Assembly: GCA_018780145.1 (NCBI GenBank)
Contig: JADMKA010000185.1
Coordinates: 1 to 47,490 of the forward strand
DNA length: 47,490 nt
Direction: 5' to 3'
From: Vitreoscilla sp.
GTDB taxonomy: Bacteria; Pseudomonadota; Gammaproteobacteria; Burkholderiales; Burkholderiaceae_C
Part shown: positions 23,128-31,844 of the stretch, piece by piece
Position numbering within the stretch: the first letter of the stretch is position 1
Layout of the letters: every line of letters starts with the position of its first letter
Position numbers and translations under genes: made by a program
Notes under the pieces: model-generated
What the model was told of the DNA's origin: nothing
The model's database searches: none
The model's input: only the letters and a program-made list of their open reading frames with translations

Positions 23128-24309
23128 TCAGATGCTCCACTCTCCGCCGCCGCCGCGGTGCTGGTCGATGGCCTCGAACATCGCGCTGACCAGCGCCCGC
23201 TCGGTGCCGCTCAGCTCGGGCCGCCAGATCTCGAACAGCAGGATGACCCGGGTGCGGTCGCTGGTGTTCCAGGCCTCGTGCTCGATGGTGTCGTCGAAGG
23301 CCCAGGCCTGGCCCTCCACCCACTCCCGCGTCTCGTTGCCGACGCGGAAACCGCAGCCCGGCGGCACGATCAGCGGCAGGTGGCAGATCAGGCGGGTGTT
23401 GACGAAGCCATGGTGGGGTGGAATGCGCGCGCCCGGCCGCAGCAGCGAGAACAGCACCGACGGCGAGCGCCCCGGCACCCGGGCCAGCGGCACCTCGGCC
23501 AGCGCACGCATCGTGCGCGGGCAGCGCGCCGCGTGTTCGGCCACCGGCACCCCGTTCTGCCACAGGTAGTAGGCGCTCCAGTCCGGGTTGTTGAGCATGC
23601 CGCCCTGCCCGCCCGACGGCCGGTTCGGGGAGCCCTGCACGTACGGCTCGAAGGCCGACGGCTCGTCGAGCACGGCCAGCAACTCATCGCGGATGTCTGC
23701 GGTGGCGGCCTCCACGCGGTCCATCCAGCCAAAGCTGTCGCGCGGGTAGAACTGGATCTGCGGCAACTCGGGAAAGTAGTACAGCCGCGGCTGCTGCATG
23801 TAGACCTGCTTCTTGCCGAACAACAGCTCCATGGACTGCGTGAAACGCGCAGAGGCCGGGCCCTGGGCCGCTGCCACCTCGCCCAGCCGCGCCTGCAGGT
23901 GCTCCTCGAACTCCTTGGCGTAGCGCTCGCACTGCGCCCGGGCCCGGGCGACCGCCTGCTGCAAGTCCGCCGGCAACTGTGGCGCGCTGGCAGCCGCCTT
24001 GACCACCACCTGGTAATAGGCCGCGGCGGCCGGGCCCTGGCCGGTGCTGGCCAGGTGGTCGGCCTTCATCATCAGCGCACGCAGGTTGCGCGGCTCGCGC
24101 GCCAGGGCGGCATCCACCGCCGCCAGCGCCGCCTCGGTGTCGCCCAAGGCGCCACAGGCATGGGCCAGGCTCAGCAGCACCGCCCCATCGGCCCGGCCGT
24201 CGGCCACCAGGCGCTCGAAGGTTTGGCGTGCCGTCATGAAGTCCCCGCCACGCAAGGCGAGAACGCCGGCCTGGATCAGCGCATTGGCTTCGGCATCGTG
24301 GAGGGCCAT
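23128..24309 (-). CDS. TPR plus aspartyl/asparaginyl beta-hydroxylase-domain protein
   Basis: A 393-residue protein. Residues 1 to about 115 hold tetratricopeptide-like helices (ARQTFERLVADGRADGAVLLSLAHACGALGD and following). Residues about 195-390 are an aspartyl/asparaginyl beta-hydroxylase (2-oxoglutarate/Fe) domain. Likely iron ligands are H300 or H299 (PPHHGFVNTRL) and H344 (DDTIEHEAWN); R354 or R352 (SDRTRVILLF) could bind 2-oxoglutarate. Such bacterial proteins hydroxylate peptides or lipids (LpxO is a relative), but the target here is unknown. No signal peptide is seen. It lies 65 bases upstream of the PilZ gene on the same strand and may be co-transcribed with it. Confidence 0.84.
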   Translation of the reverse strand: MALHDAEANALIQAGVLALRGGDFMTARQTFERLVADGRADGAVLLSLAHACGALGDTEAALAAVDAALAREPRNLRALMMKADHLASTGQGPAAAAYYQVVVKAAASAPQLPADLQQAVARARAQCERYAKEFEEHLQARLGEVAAAQGPASARFTQSMELLFGKKQVYMQQPRLYYFPELPQIQFYPRDSFGWMDRVEAATADIRDELLAVLDEPSAFEPYVQGSPNRPSGGQGGMLNNPDWSAYYLWQNGVPVAEHAARCPRTMRALAEVPLARVPGRSPSVLFSLLRPGARIPPHHGFVNTRLICHLPLIVPPGCGFRVGNETREWVEGQAWAFDDTIEHEAWNTSDRTRVILLFEIWRPELSGTERALVSAMFEAIDQHRGGGGEWSI

Positions 24310-24372
24310 GGTGGGTGTCGCGATCGGTGATGGCGCGACATTGGATCACGGCGGCGCTGGCGCGGCGCGGAC

Positions 24373-24455
24373 ACTCAGCCGAGCGCAGGGCCGTTCCCAA
24401 GCCGGCTGAGCACCCGCTCGGCGGGTGGGGCCGGTACCCCGGCACCGGGTGCACC
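24373..24455 (-). repeat. Family-A structured repeat, copy A3 (reverse orientation)
   Basis: Read on the minus strand it follows the stop of the gene at 24459-24839 by a few bases, repeating the position of the other copies. It keeps the GGTGCC/GGTACC first hairpin, ACCCGC-CGA-GCGGGT, and GCTCAGCCG with CGGCTGAGT. It is the one copy not between converging genes. Confidence 0.86.
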
Positions 24456-24458
24456 GTC

Positions 24459-24839
24459 TCAGGTCGGCGTGGGCACGCCCGCCATCCGGTCGCGCTGCAG
24501 GAACCACTGGCGTGCATGCGCGACGAGCTGGTTCTCGGTCGGGTGGTCCACCACCTCGTAGCCGACGATGCAGCGCGCCGTCTGTGGCCGGTGCTTCGTG
24601 GCGTAGTGCTCGAAATCGGCCAGGCTGGTCTTCGGGCCGACCGCCAGCACCTCGGAGACGCCGGCCAGGGCATCGCACACATGGCCGAAGAACTCGTGTT
24701 CGGTGCGCACCGCACTGCCGTGCTGTCCGGTCGGGTGGGAGTGGGCCTTCACGTGGCTGGGCAGCACCTGTTCAGCGTCGAACTTCAGGATCTGGGCGTT
24801 GTGGTGATCGGTCCAGACAATGGCGCGGGAGAGTGACAT
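24459..24839 (-). CDS. Small eRF1/pelota-domain-like protein ('translational machinery protein')
   Basis: A 126-residue cytoplasmic protein that begins with an AIVWTDHHNAQILKF strand and ends with TENQLVAHARQWFLQRDRM. This matches a small beta-proteobacterial family usually annotated 'translational machinery protein', related to the third domain of eRF1/pelota and L7Ae-like folds. Conserved features are the histidine-rich loop (HVKAHSHPTGQHGS), EHEFFGHVCDAL and LAVGPKTSLADFEHYATKH. Its true role is unknown; ribosome-associated or stress functions are guesses. The minus-strand ATG has AGGAAT about 6 bases upstream. It is divergent from the esterase gene. Confidence 0.7.
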   Translation of the reverse strand: MSLSRAIVWTDHHNAQILKFDAEQVLPSHVKAHSHPTGQHGSAVRTEHEFFGHVCDALAGVSEVLAVGPKTSLADFEHYATKHRPQTARCIVGYEVVDHPTENQLVAHARQWFLQRDRMAGVPTPT

Positions 24840-24957
24840 GGGAGATTCCTAAGGGAGTGAGGATGCCGTGTGGTGATGGTGCGCCAGCGCTGCCGGCGCG
24901 TCTTGACCGGCGTCAACCGTCGATGCCTTGGGTACCAGCCGAGCTATGCTGTCGCGC

Positions 24958-25620
24958 ATGGCACTCGACACCTTGGAACTCCAGTCCGGCCCGGCCCCGG
25001 TGGCCAGCATCATCGTGCTGCACGGCCTCGGCGCCGACGGCAACGACTTCGTGCCCATTGCCCAGGAACTGGACCTGTCCGCCGTCGGCGACGTGCGCTT
25101 CGTGTTCCCGCATGCGCCGATCCGCCCGGTGACGATCAACGGCGGCTACCGGATGCGCGCCTGGTACGACATCCTCGGCACCGAGCTGACGCGCCGCGAG
25201 GACGAAGCCGGCCTGCGCCAGTCGCAGGCGCAGGTGCAGGCCCTGATGGATCAGGAGGCGGCGCGCGGCGTTCCGCCCGCCCGAACGGTGCTGATGGGGT
25301 TCTCGCAGGGCTGTGCGATGAGCCTGCTCGCCGGCCTGCGGGCACCGCAGCGGCTGGCCGGCCTGGTCGGGTTGTCGGGCTACCTCCCGCTGGCCGACCA
25401 CACGGCCGCCGAGCGCAGCGCGGCCAACCGGGGGCTGCCGATCTTCCTCGCCCATGGCGACTTCGATCCGGTGGTGCCGCTGGCTCGCGGCAGTGCCTCG
25501 CGCGACGCCCTGGTGGCCCTGGGGCACCCGGTCGAGTGGCACGAGTACCCGATGGAGCACTCGGTCTGCGCCGAGGAGATCGAGGATCTGAACGCGTGGC
25601 TGCTGAAGGTGCTCGGGTGA
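24958..25620 (+). CDS. Carboxylesterase/phospholipase of the alpha/beta hydrolase fold (EstB type)
   Basis: A 220-residue esterase of the Abhydrolase_2 family, similar to Pseudomonas EstB and acyl-protein thioesterases. The oxyanion region is LHGLGADGNDF, the nucleophile is the Ser of GFSQGCAMS, the acid is the Asp of HGDFDPVVP and the base is the His of MEHSVCAEE. It should hydrolyse short-chain esters in the cytoplasm. Start is uncertain: ATG at 24958 gives the usual N terminus, but an in-frame ATG at 24946 has a GAG about 5 bases upstream and a TTG lies at 24928. A family-A repeat starts right at its stop codon. Confidence 0.9.
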   Translation: MALDTLELQSGPAPVASIIVLHGLGADGNDFVPIAQELDLSAVGDVRFVFPHAPIRPVTINGGYRMRAWYDILGTELTRREDEAGLRQSQAQVQALMDQEAARGVPPARTVLMGFSQGCAMSLLAGLRAPQRLAGLVGLSGYLPLADHTAAERSAANRGLPIFLAHGDFDPVVPLARGSASRDALVALGHPVEWHEYPMEHSVCAEEIEDLNAWLLKVLG

Positions 25621-25706
25621 AATGGGGCAACCGGTGCCGGCGTACCGGCCCCACCCGCCGAGCGGGTGCTCAGCCGGCTTGGGAGCGGCCCGGCGCTCGG
25701 CTGAGC
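25621..25706 (+). repeat. Family-A structured repeat, copy A4
   Basis: It starts directly after the esterase stop (TGA then AATGGGG, identical to A1). Stems are as in A1 with ACCCGC-CGA-GCGGGT for the second hairpin. It lies between converging genes (esterase and GH9), so it could act as a two-way terminator or mRNA 3'-end protector. No T-tract follows. Confidence 0.88.
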
Positions 25707-25724
25707 CGCTGAGCCGGCCACACG

Positions 25725-27425
25725 TCAGCGCTGCGTGTCCTCCGCGTGGCAGGCCAAGGCCAGGAACAGCCAGGCCGCATGCGGCAGCCATTGCTCACCC
25801 CAGCGCCAGGAGTGCCGCGGCTCGGTCTCCCAGGGCATCCGGAAATCGATGTCGTCCTCGTCGTCCAACCCGGCGGTGACGCCGTTGCAGACACCGCCCG
25901 GCGCGTTCCAGAGGCCGGCCTCGTAGCGCGGCGGGTGGTGGCCGGCGCCCTGCATCATGCAGGTGTCGAACGGGTTGCGGCCGAAGATCCAGTCCAGCGC
26001 ATCCTGCGCGTAGGTGCGCAGCCCTTGGTCGAAGGCCGGATCCGTGGCCGCCAGCAGCGGCCGCGCCCAGATCGCGGCAGTGGCCAGCGAGGCCAGCCGG
26101 GCGTTCTCGCCCTGCCACCAGTAGCCGCTCTCGTTGTCGTGCGGCATGAAGAAGCGGGCCTGCGCCGGCTGCCCGGGCATCTGCACGCGCTGGCGCGGCA
26201 GCCCGAAGGGATTGGGCCCGGCCTGCTGCGTGATGCGCAGTTCGTGGCGCAGCCCACGGGCCAGCGTCTCACGCACGGCGGCCTGCTCGGCGCTGCCGTC
26301 GGGCATGAGGTTCTGGGCACGCAGCAGGGCCACCAGAGGCAGCCCGGCGTCCGCCGCGTGGAAGAAGCTGCGCGTGCGGGCGTCGTCGGCCCAGAACCAG
26401 CCCTCCTCGTGCTGGCGGGCGCTCAGGCGCTCGGCACGCGAGAGCATGGCGCCGCGGTAGCGCTGGGTGCCGGTTGCCGCCCACAGCTCGGCAGCGGCCA
26501 GCAGCGCACAGTAGTCGTCGATGATGTTCTCGCAGCCATCGTCCAGGTACGCCCGGTTGTGCCGCTCGAGGTGGGCGAAGCCGCGCTCGGCCCCGGCCAG
26601 GTAGGACTCGCGCACGAACACCCCGTCGCGCGGCAGGCCGCTGGCGCGGGCCAATGCGGCGATGGTGCTGCCGCCACCCTGGCGCCAGCCGGCCTGGTGG
26701 CTGGCCAGCAACTGGCCCTGCTGGGTGGCATAGCTGCAGATCTGCCGCTGCGCGACGTCCTTGCTCCAGCGGTCGAAGACGGTCATGTGGAAATAGCCGT
26801 CGGGGTGCTGCATGCGCAACAGGAAATCGGCCCCGTGCAGGGCCTCGTCGACCAGCCGGTCCTCCATCCACACTCCGGGGTCGGCGATCCGCGAGCGGCC
26901 CTCGATCAGGTTCCAGACGAGTTGCGGCGTCTGCTGCGGGTTCATGAAGTTGGCATAGGACAGGTGCGACAGGTACTTGCTCGCATCGCCCGAGGCGTCG
27001 TACCAGCCGCCGTGCACGTCCACCCGCGCCGGACTGTCGATCACCGGGCAATGGCGGTCGGCGGCGTCGAAGATGCCGCCGCAGCGCTGGCCTTTCACGT
27101 AGTGCAGCAGGTCGGACAGCAGTTGCCCGTCGCCCACCCGCGGGCCGATGGGGAACGGGTGCGAGACCAGCGGCGGCGCCAGGCCCGGCACGCAGAGCTG
27201 GAACTCGCCCTCCTGGTGGACGGCCGAGAAGTCGGCCGCCCAATGCTGCCAGCTTCGCCAGCCGCTGGAGCCCAGGGCCTGCAGCGGCCCCTGAAGGACA
27301 GCTTCGCGGCGAAGGGTGTCGAAGAGAATGAAGTCTGTGCCAGGCGCGGTGCCGGCGTCGGCCTGCACCAGCGCCACCTTGCGCGCGGCCGGGCGGTAAC
27401 CCAGGTGGTTGTGCAGGATCTTCAC
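25725..27425 (-). CDS. Cytoplasmic glycoside hydrolase family 9 enzyme, probable exo-glucosaminidase or glucosidase
   Basis: A 566-residue protein. Residues 1-90 form an Ig-like CelD_N domain and the rest a GH9 (alpha/alpha)6 barrel. The catalytic-base region is HGGWYDASGDASKY (138-151, D143/D147). The acid is probably E544 in WRWGEQWLPHAA near the end. No signal peptide is present, so unlike secreted GH9 cellulases it should act on imported sugars. GH9 includes cytoplasmic exo-beta-D-glucosaminidases in the chitosan-oligomer loci of Vibrionaceae, and this protein has that shape. Activity on cello-oligomers remains possible. The start is GTG, overlapping the ATPase stop (GTGA, 27422-27425), making it the last gene of the ABC operon. 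Confidence 0.82.
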   Translation of the reverse strand: MKILHNHLGYRPAARKVALVQADAGTAPGTDFILFDTLRREAVLQGPLQALGSSGWRSWQHWAADFSAVHQEGEFQLCVPGLAPPLVSHPFPIGPRVGDGQLLSDLLHYVKGQRCGGIFDAADRHCPVIDSPARVDVHGGWYDASGDASKYLSHLSYANFMNPQQTPQLVWNLIEGRSRIADPGVWMEDRLVDEALHGADFLLRMQHPDGYFHMTVFDRWSKDVAQRQICSYATQQGQLLASHQAGWRQGGGSTIAALARASGLPRDGVFVRESYLAGAERGFAHLERHNRAYLDDGCENIIDDYCALLAAAELWAATGTQRYRGAMLSRAERLSARQHEEGWFWADDARTRSFFHAADAGLPLVALLRAQNLMPDGSAEQAAVRETLARGLRHELRITQQAGPNPFGLPRQRVQMPGQPAQARFFMPHDNESGYWWQGENARLASLATAAIWARPLLAATDPAFDQGLRTYAQDALDWIFGRNPFDTCMMQGAGHHPPRYEAGLWNAPGGVCNGVTAGLDDEDDIDFRMPWETEPRHSWRWGEQWLPHAAWLFLALACHAEDTQR

Positions 27426-28516
27426 GCGCCCGCCCCCACCGCGCGGCCGCGAGAATCGAACACACGGCCGTCCTCCGCGGCAAAGCCCAGCCGCACTGCC
27501 GCGCCAGGCGCCACGGTCAGCTCGTGCGGCGGCAACTTCAGGCACAGGCGGGGGCCGCCGTCGCCCAGGCCGACATGCGCCAGCTGGTGGTCCCCCAGGT
27601 ACTCCACCAGCTCCACCGTGGCCGGCAGGCCGGCAGCCACGTCGATGCGCAGATGCTCGGGGCGCACACCCAGGGTCAGCGGCTCACCCGCCGCGTGGCC
27701 GGCCAGGTCGGCCGCCACCGTCACCCGCCCGAGCCCTGGCAAATCCAGTTCGGCCCGGCCCGGTTCGGCATGCACCAGGCGGGCGTCCAGGAAGTTCATC
27801 CGGGGCGATCCCAGGAAGCCGGCGACGAACAGATTGCAGGGCCGGCGGTACAGCTCGGCCGGTGTGCCCACCTGTTGCACGGCACCGCGGTCGAACACGG
27901 CGATGCGGTCGGCCAGCGTCATCGCCTCGACCTGGTCGTGGGTGACATAGATCATGGTGGCGCCCAGGTCGCGGTGCAGTTTGGCGATCTCCACCCGCAT
28001 GGTCTGGCGCAGCGCCGCGTCCAGGTTCGACAGGGGTTCGTCGAACAGGAACACACGGGGCTCGCGCACGATCGCCCGGCCGATGGCCACGCGCTGGCGC
28101 TGCCCGCCGGACAAGGCCTTGGGCCGGCGGTCCAGCAGGGGCTCGATCTGCAGCAGGCGGGCGGCGCGGTCGACGCGGCGGGCGATCGCCTCGGGCGGCT
28201 CGCCGGCCATGCGCAACGCGAAACCCATGTTGTCGCGCACCGACATGTGCGGGTACAGCGCATACGACTGGAACACCATCGCCAGCCCTCGCTGCGCCGC
28301 CGGCAGATCGGTGGCGCGCTGGTCCCCGATGAAGATCTCGCCTTCGGTCACCTCCTCCAGCCCGGCGATCATGCGCAGCAGCGTGGATTTGCCCGAGCCC
28401 GAGGGGCCCACGAAGACGACGAACTCGCCGTCCTCGATGTGCAGGTTGATGCCGTCCAGCACCGGTTGGCCGGCGAGGTAGTGCTTGCTGATCTGCGACA
28501 GGGACACGGAACTCAT
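27422..28516 (-). CDS. Oligosaccharide ABC transporter ATP-binding protein (MalK/UgpC/MsmK type)
   Basis: A 364-residue ATPase with a nucleotide-binding domain (Walker A GPSGSGKST, signature LSGGQRQR, Walker B VFLFDEP, switch VTHD) and a C-terminal OB-like TOBE domain (about residues 240-364). The shape is typical of MalK-class sugar importers. The ATG ending at 28516 has AAGGG upstream and follows the permease stop by 4 bases. An ATG seven codons earlier lies inside the permease gene and is less likely. It energises the two permeases encoded just upstream. Confidence 0.92.
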   Translation of the reverse strand: MSSVSLSQISKHYLAGQPVLDGINLHIEDGEFVVFVGPSGSGKSTLLRMIAGLEEVTEGEIFIGDQRATDLPAAQRGLAMVFQSYALYPHMSVRDNMGFALRMAGEPPEAIARRVDRAARLLQIEPLLDRRPKALSGGQRQRVAIGRAIVREPRVFLFDEPLSNLDAALRQTMRVEIAKLHRDLGATMIYVTHDQVEAMTLADRIAVFDRGAVQQVGTPAELYRRPCNLFVAGFLGSPRMNFLDARLVHAEPGRAELDLPGLGRVTVAADLAGHAAGEPLTLGVRPEHLRIDVAAGLPATVELVEYLGDHQLAHVGLGDGGPRLCLKLPPHELTVAPGAAVRLGFAAEDGRVFDSRGRAVGAGA

Positions 28517-28520
28517 CGAA

Positions 28521-29363
28521 TCAACCCTTGACGGCACCCGCGGAGAGGCCCTTGAGAAAGTAGCGTTGGCCCGCGAAGAAGACCAGCAGGATCGGCAGCG
28601 TCGAGACCGCCCCCGCGGCCATCATCAGGTCGTAGCGGTGCTGGAACTGGTTGATGAACAGGCGGATGCCGACCGGAACGGTCTGCACATCGGGCGAGCT
28701 GGTCAGCACCCAGGCGAAGAAGAGTTCGTCCCAGGCCAGCAGGAAGACGAAGGTGGCGGTGGCGATCAGCCCCGGCGCGGCCAGCGGCAGCACGATGCGC
28801 ACGAAGGCGCCAAAGCGCGAGCAGCCGTCGAGGATCGCCGCATCCTCCAGCTCGCGCGGGATGGACACGAAGAAGCCGCGCATGATCCAGATGCTGGCCG
28901 GCGTGAACAGCGCCACGTAGAGGAAGACCAGGCCGTGCCGGGTGTCCAGCATCGGCAGGCCCCAGCTCTCGCCGAGGTGGCGGAACAGCATGTAGACCGG
29001 CAGGAAGAACAACATGCCCGGCACCACCTGGGTGGCGGTGATGCCGACGGCAACCGCCCGCTCGCCGCGGAAGCGCGAACGTGCCAGCGCATAGGCGGCA
29101 CAGGCGGCGCAGGCGGTCGAGATCAGCGTCGCGCTGCCGCAGATGATCAGGCTGTTGAGCAGGTAGTTGAGGAAGTCCACGCCGGTCCACAGGTCGGCAT
29201 AGTTCTGCCAGCGCAGCGGTGCCGTGGCGTCGAGCTGTCGGCCGTCGGCGATGTCGGCCGGGCTGCGCAGCGAGGACAGCAGCATCCAGCCGATGGGCGC
29301 CAGCGACAGGGCCACGATCAGCCAGGTCAGCGCATCGAGCGCACGGGCGCGGGTCTTAGTCAT
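28521..29363 (-). CDS. Carbohydrate ABC transporter permease (MalG type)
   Basis: A 280-residue inner-membrane protein with six predicted helices. It has the EAA loop ELEDAAILDGCSRFGAFVRIVLPLAAP that contacts the ATPase. It overlaps the MalF-type gene by 8 bases and is followed after 4 bases by the ATPase gene. Together they form the translocation pore for the oligosaccharide importer. Confidence 0.92.
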   Translation of the reverse strand: MTKTRARALDALTWLIVALSLAPIGWMLLSSLRSPADIADGRQLDATAPLRWQNYADLWTGVDFLNYLLNSLIICGSATLISTACAACAAYALARSRFRGERAVAVGITATQVVPGMLFFLPVYMLFRHLGESWGLPMLDTRHGLVFLYVALFTPASIWIMRGFFVSIPRELEDAAILDGCSRFGAFVRIVLPLAAPGLIATATFVFLLAWDELFFAWVLTSSPDVQTVPVGIRLFINQFQHRYDLMMAAGAVSTLPILLVFFAGQRYFLKGLSAGAVKG

Positions 29364-30327
29364 CGCTGTGCAGGCTGCGGCGGAACACCCGCATCCACCC
29401 CGCCACGAACACCAGCATCAACGCCATCATCACGAAGGACACCGCCGCGCCCTGGCCGAACAGCCAGTAGCTGAACGACTGGCGGGTGAGCAGCGGCATC
29501 AGCAGGTCGGCCCACTCCCCCGGGTGGCCCGCACCACTGCCGAACATCATCGAGACGATGTTGTAGGAGTACACGTTGTCGATCACCTGGAACATCGCCT
29601 GGATCACGATCACCGGCTTCAGCAGCGGCAACGTGATGTGGACGAACTGCTGCCAGCGGCTGACGCCGTCGACCGTGGCCGCCTCGTAGGGCTCCTCGGG
29701 CAAGGCCTGCAACGCGGCCAGGAAGATCAGCATCAGGAACGGCCAGTTGCGCCACACGGTGGGGATGACGATGGCCCAGAAGCTGTTCGAGCCCAGCAAC
29801 CAGAAAGGACGCTCGTTCAACAGGTGCAGCACATCCACCAGCAGCACATTGACGATGCCCGTGTCACGCTGCCACATGAAGCCCCACAGGGTGCCCACCA
29901 CATAGGAGGGCACGATCCATGGCAGCAGCAGCAGGGTGCGCGCGACGGCCTTGCCCGGGAAGTCCCGGTTCATCAGCAGGGCCACGCCCAGGCCGATGGT
30001 GATCGAGAGGGTGGACACCACCAGGGTGTAGAGCGCGGTGTTGCGCAAGGCCGTGCCCAGGCCCTGGCGCAGCGGGTTGGCGGGGTCGAGCAGCACCCGG
30101 CGGTAGTTCTCCAGGCCGACGAAGGGCGCGTCCAGGTACTGGCCCAAGGTGAACTGGTTGAGCTTGAGCAGCGACATGTAGAAGCCCTGCAGCATGGGCA
30201 GCAGGTTCACCGCCGCCATCAGGGCCAGCGCCGGCAGCAGCATCAGGTACGGGAAGGCCTGGATGCGCGCGCGGCGGGCGGGTGGCCGAACGAGACCGCC
30301 TTCGATGCGGGACAGGGTGGCCGGCAT
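29356..30327 (-). CDS. Carbohydrate ABC transporter permease (MalF type)
   Basis: A 323-residue membrane protein with about six helices and the EAA loop PYEAATVDGVSRWQQFVHITLPLLKP. I use the ATG ending at 30327, four bases after the binding-protein stop. The open frame continues upstream but only overlaps the binding-protein gene with unlikely R/P/W-rich sequence. It is the partner of the MalG-type permease. Confidence 0.91.
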   Translation of the reverse strand: MPATLSRIEGGLVRPPARRARIQAFPYLMLLPALALMAAVNLLPMLQGFYMSLLKLNQFTLGQYLDAPFVGLENYRRVLLDPANPLRQGLGTALRNTALYTLVVSTLSITIGLGVALLMNRDFPGKAVARTLLLLPWIVPSYVVGTLWGFMWQRDTGIVNVLLVDVLHLLNERPFWLLGSNSFWAIVIPTVWRNWPFLMLIFLAALQALPEEPYEAATVDGVSRWQQFVHITLPLLKPVIVIQAMFQVIDNVYSYNIVSMMFGSGAGHPGEWADLLMPLLTRQSFSYWLFGQGAAVSFVMMALMLVFVAGWMRVFRRSLHSDD

Positions 30328-30331
30328 GGCG

Positions 30332-31663
30332 CTACCGTGACTCGGCCAGGACCTGATCGGCCTCCAGCGCGGCGGCATCCATGGCCTGTTTGATGGCCAG
30401 CGGGCTGTACTTGCCACGCACGCCGGCCACCATGTCGAACATGTTGCCCAGGTTCTTCAGGTAGACCGACTCCAGCGGGCCCCAGCCGGCGACCGTGGGG
30501 TAGTGGCGGCCATTGCGCACCTGGGCCAGGAACTCGGCGTAGTGCCTGTCGCTGGTGAGCGAGGCGTCGTTGGCGGCGTCCAGCCGGGTGGGCAGCATGC
30601 CGGACATCTTGCTGAAACCAACCTGGGCCTCGCGCCCGGTGAGGAAGGCGGCGAGCTTCCAGGCCGCCGCCTTCTGCTTGGACGACTTCATCACCGCCAG
30701 GTCGGAACCCGAGTAAAACGTCTGGCTGCCCTTCAGGCCGGCCGGGTAGGGGGCGATGGCGAAGTTGCGGGCCGCGACGCTTTCCAGCTGCCCGCCCCGG
30801 GCCTTGGGCGTGCTCATCTGCTTGAGCAGCCAGGGGCCGGAGAAGATCACCGCATACTGGCCGTTGAAGAACCCGGCCTCGATCTGGCCGGAGTCCTTCT
30901 CGAGCGCGCCGGCCGGCACCAGGCCCTCGGCGGCAAAGCCGGTGTAGTAGACCGCCGCCTGCACCGCCTCGGTGGAGTTGATGGCCGAGCGCTTGCGGTC
31001 GGCACTGAGGAAATCGCCACCGGCGTTCCAGATCCACGGCGCCAGGTTGTGCACCACGTTCCAGTCGTTCTTGCCGGGGTAGCCCAGCGCGGCGATGCGC
31101 TTGCCGCCGACTTCGACGCCGTTGATCTTCTGCATCGCCTGCTTGAAGCTGCCCCAGTTGGCGAAGGCGTCGCGCGGATCCACGCCCGCGGCCTTGAAGG
31201 CGTCGGTTCGGTAGTAGGCGGCACGCGCGTCGGCGTACCAGGGCACGGCGTAGGTCTTGCCGTCGTCCGGCCGGCGGGTGGTGCCCCACATCACCGGGAA
31301 ATAGGCCCCGGCGCCACCGATCTCGCGCAGTTGCGCATCGCTCAGCGGCTCCAGCGCGCCCATCGAGGCGATGGCCGCGACCCAGGTGCTGCCCAGTTCG
31401 ATCACGTCCGGCCCCTGGCCCGAGGCGGCCGCGGCGGTGATCTTGGGCCAGGCCGATTCCCAGTTCAGCACCGTGACGTTGACCCGCAGCTGGGGGTTCG
31501 TCGCCAGGTGCGGCTTCAGCAGTTCGCGCATGTCCTGCTGCTGCTGCTCGGTGGTCGACATGACCCACAGGTTCAGCTCGGTGGTCTGGGCCCGCAGCCC
31601 GGCGGCGACACTGCACACGGCCAGGGCCGCCAGGGCCTGCCGTGGCACGGGGAAGCTACGCAT
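30332..31663 (-). CDS. Extracellular solute-binding protein, family 1 (oligosaccharide)
   Basis: A 443-residue periplasmic binding protein. The signal peptide (1 to about 25) ends GLRAQ. The mature part has the type-1 sugar-binding pattern (LNLWVMST, GPDVIELGSTWVAAIASMGALEPL, YAVPWYADARAAYYRTDAF, NGQYAVIFSGPWL). GAGGA lies about 7 bases before the ATG. It is the first gene of the ABC-GH9 operon and divergent from the TonB receptor gene across 181 bases, where shared control is possible. The ligand is probably a di- or oligosaccharide; chitosan or chitin oligomers are inferred from context. Confidence 0.91.
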   Translation of the reverse strand: MRSFPVPRQALAALAVCSVAAGLRAQTTELNLWVMSTTEQQQQDMRELLKPHLATNPQLRVNVTVLNWESAWPKITAAAASGQGPDVIELGSTWVAAIASMGALEPLSDAQLREIGGAGAYFPVMWGTTRRPDDGKTYAVPWYADARAAYYRTDAFKAAGVDPRDAFANWGSFKQAMQKINGVEVGGKRIAALGYPGKNDWNVVHNLAPWIWNAGGDFLSADRKRSAINSTEAVQAAVYYTGFAAEGLVPAGALEKDSGQIEAGFFNGQYAVIFSGPWLLKQMSTPKARGGQLESVAARNFAIAPYPAGLKGSQTFYSGSDLAVMKSSKQKAAAWKLAAFLTGREAQVGFSKMSGMLPTRLDAANDASLTSDRHYAEFLAQVRNGRHYPTVAGWGPLESVYLKNLGNMFDMVAGVRGKYSPLAIKQAMDAAALEADQVLAESR

Positions 31664-31740
31664 CTCGAATCCTCGTTACACAGGGATGGATTTCAGGCCA
31701 TCACCCGGGCGACCGCAAGGCAGGGTTCTACCGCCGCCCC

Positions 31741-31757
31741 CTGGTACTTCTACCCAG
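31741..31757. promoter_or_regulatory. Possible TGGTA-type operator between ABC operon and receptor
   Basis: CTGGTA-CTTC-TACCCAG is an inverted repeat in the 181-base divergent gap. A CGGTAC sits 22 bases (two times 11) further right, at 31764. It resembles the half-sites before the nag operon and second receptor, but has only one good CTGGTA, so the assignment is tentative. Confidence 0.35.
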
Positions 31758-31844
31758 GCGCCGCGGTACATCCCTGAATGGCGGACGGCGGGCGATGGGG
31801 CTCCAATCCGAACGTCCAGAACGAGCATGGCAGAAGGAGCTTTC

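Noticed and set aside
24903-24950. TTGACC ... TATGCT as a promoter for the esterase gene
   Set aside because: The spacing is 36 bases, far from the required 16-18.
16682-25706. Family-A repeats as a CRISPR array or insertion-sequence ends
   Set aside because: Copies are kilobases apart, in both orientations, without spacers, transposase genes or target-site duplications.
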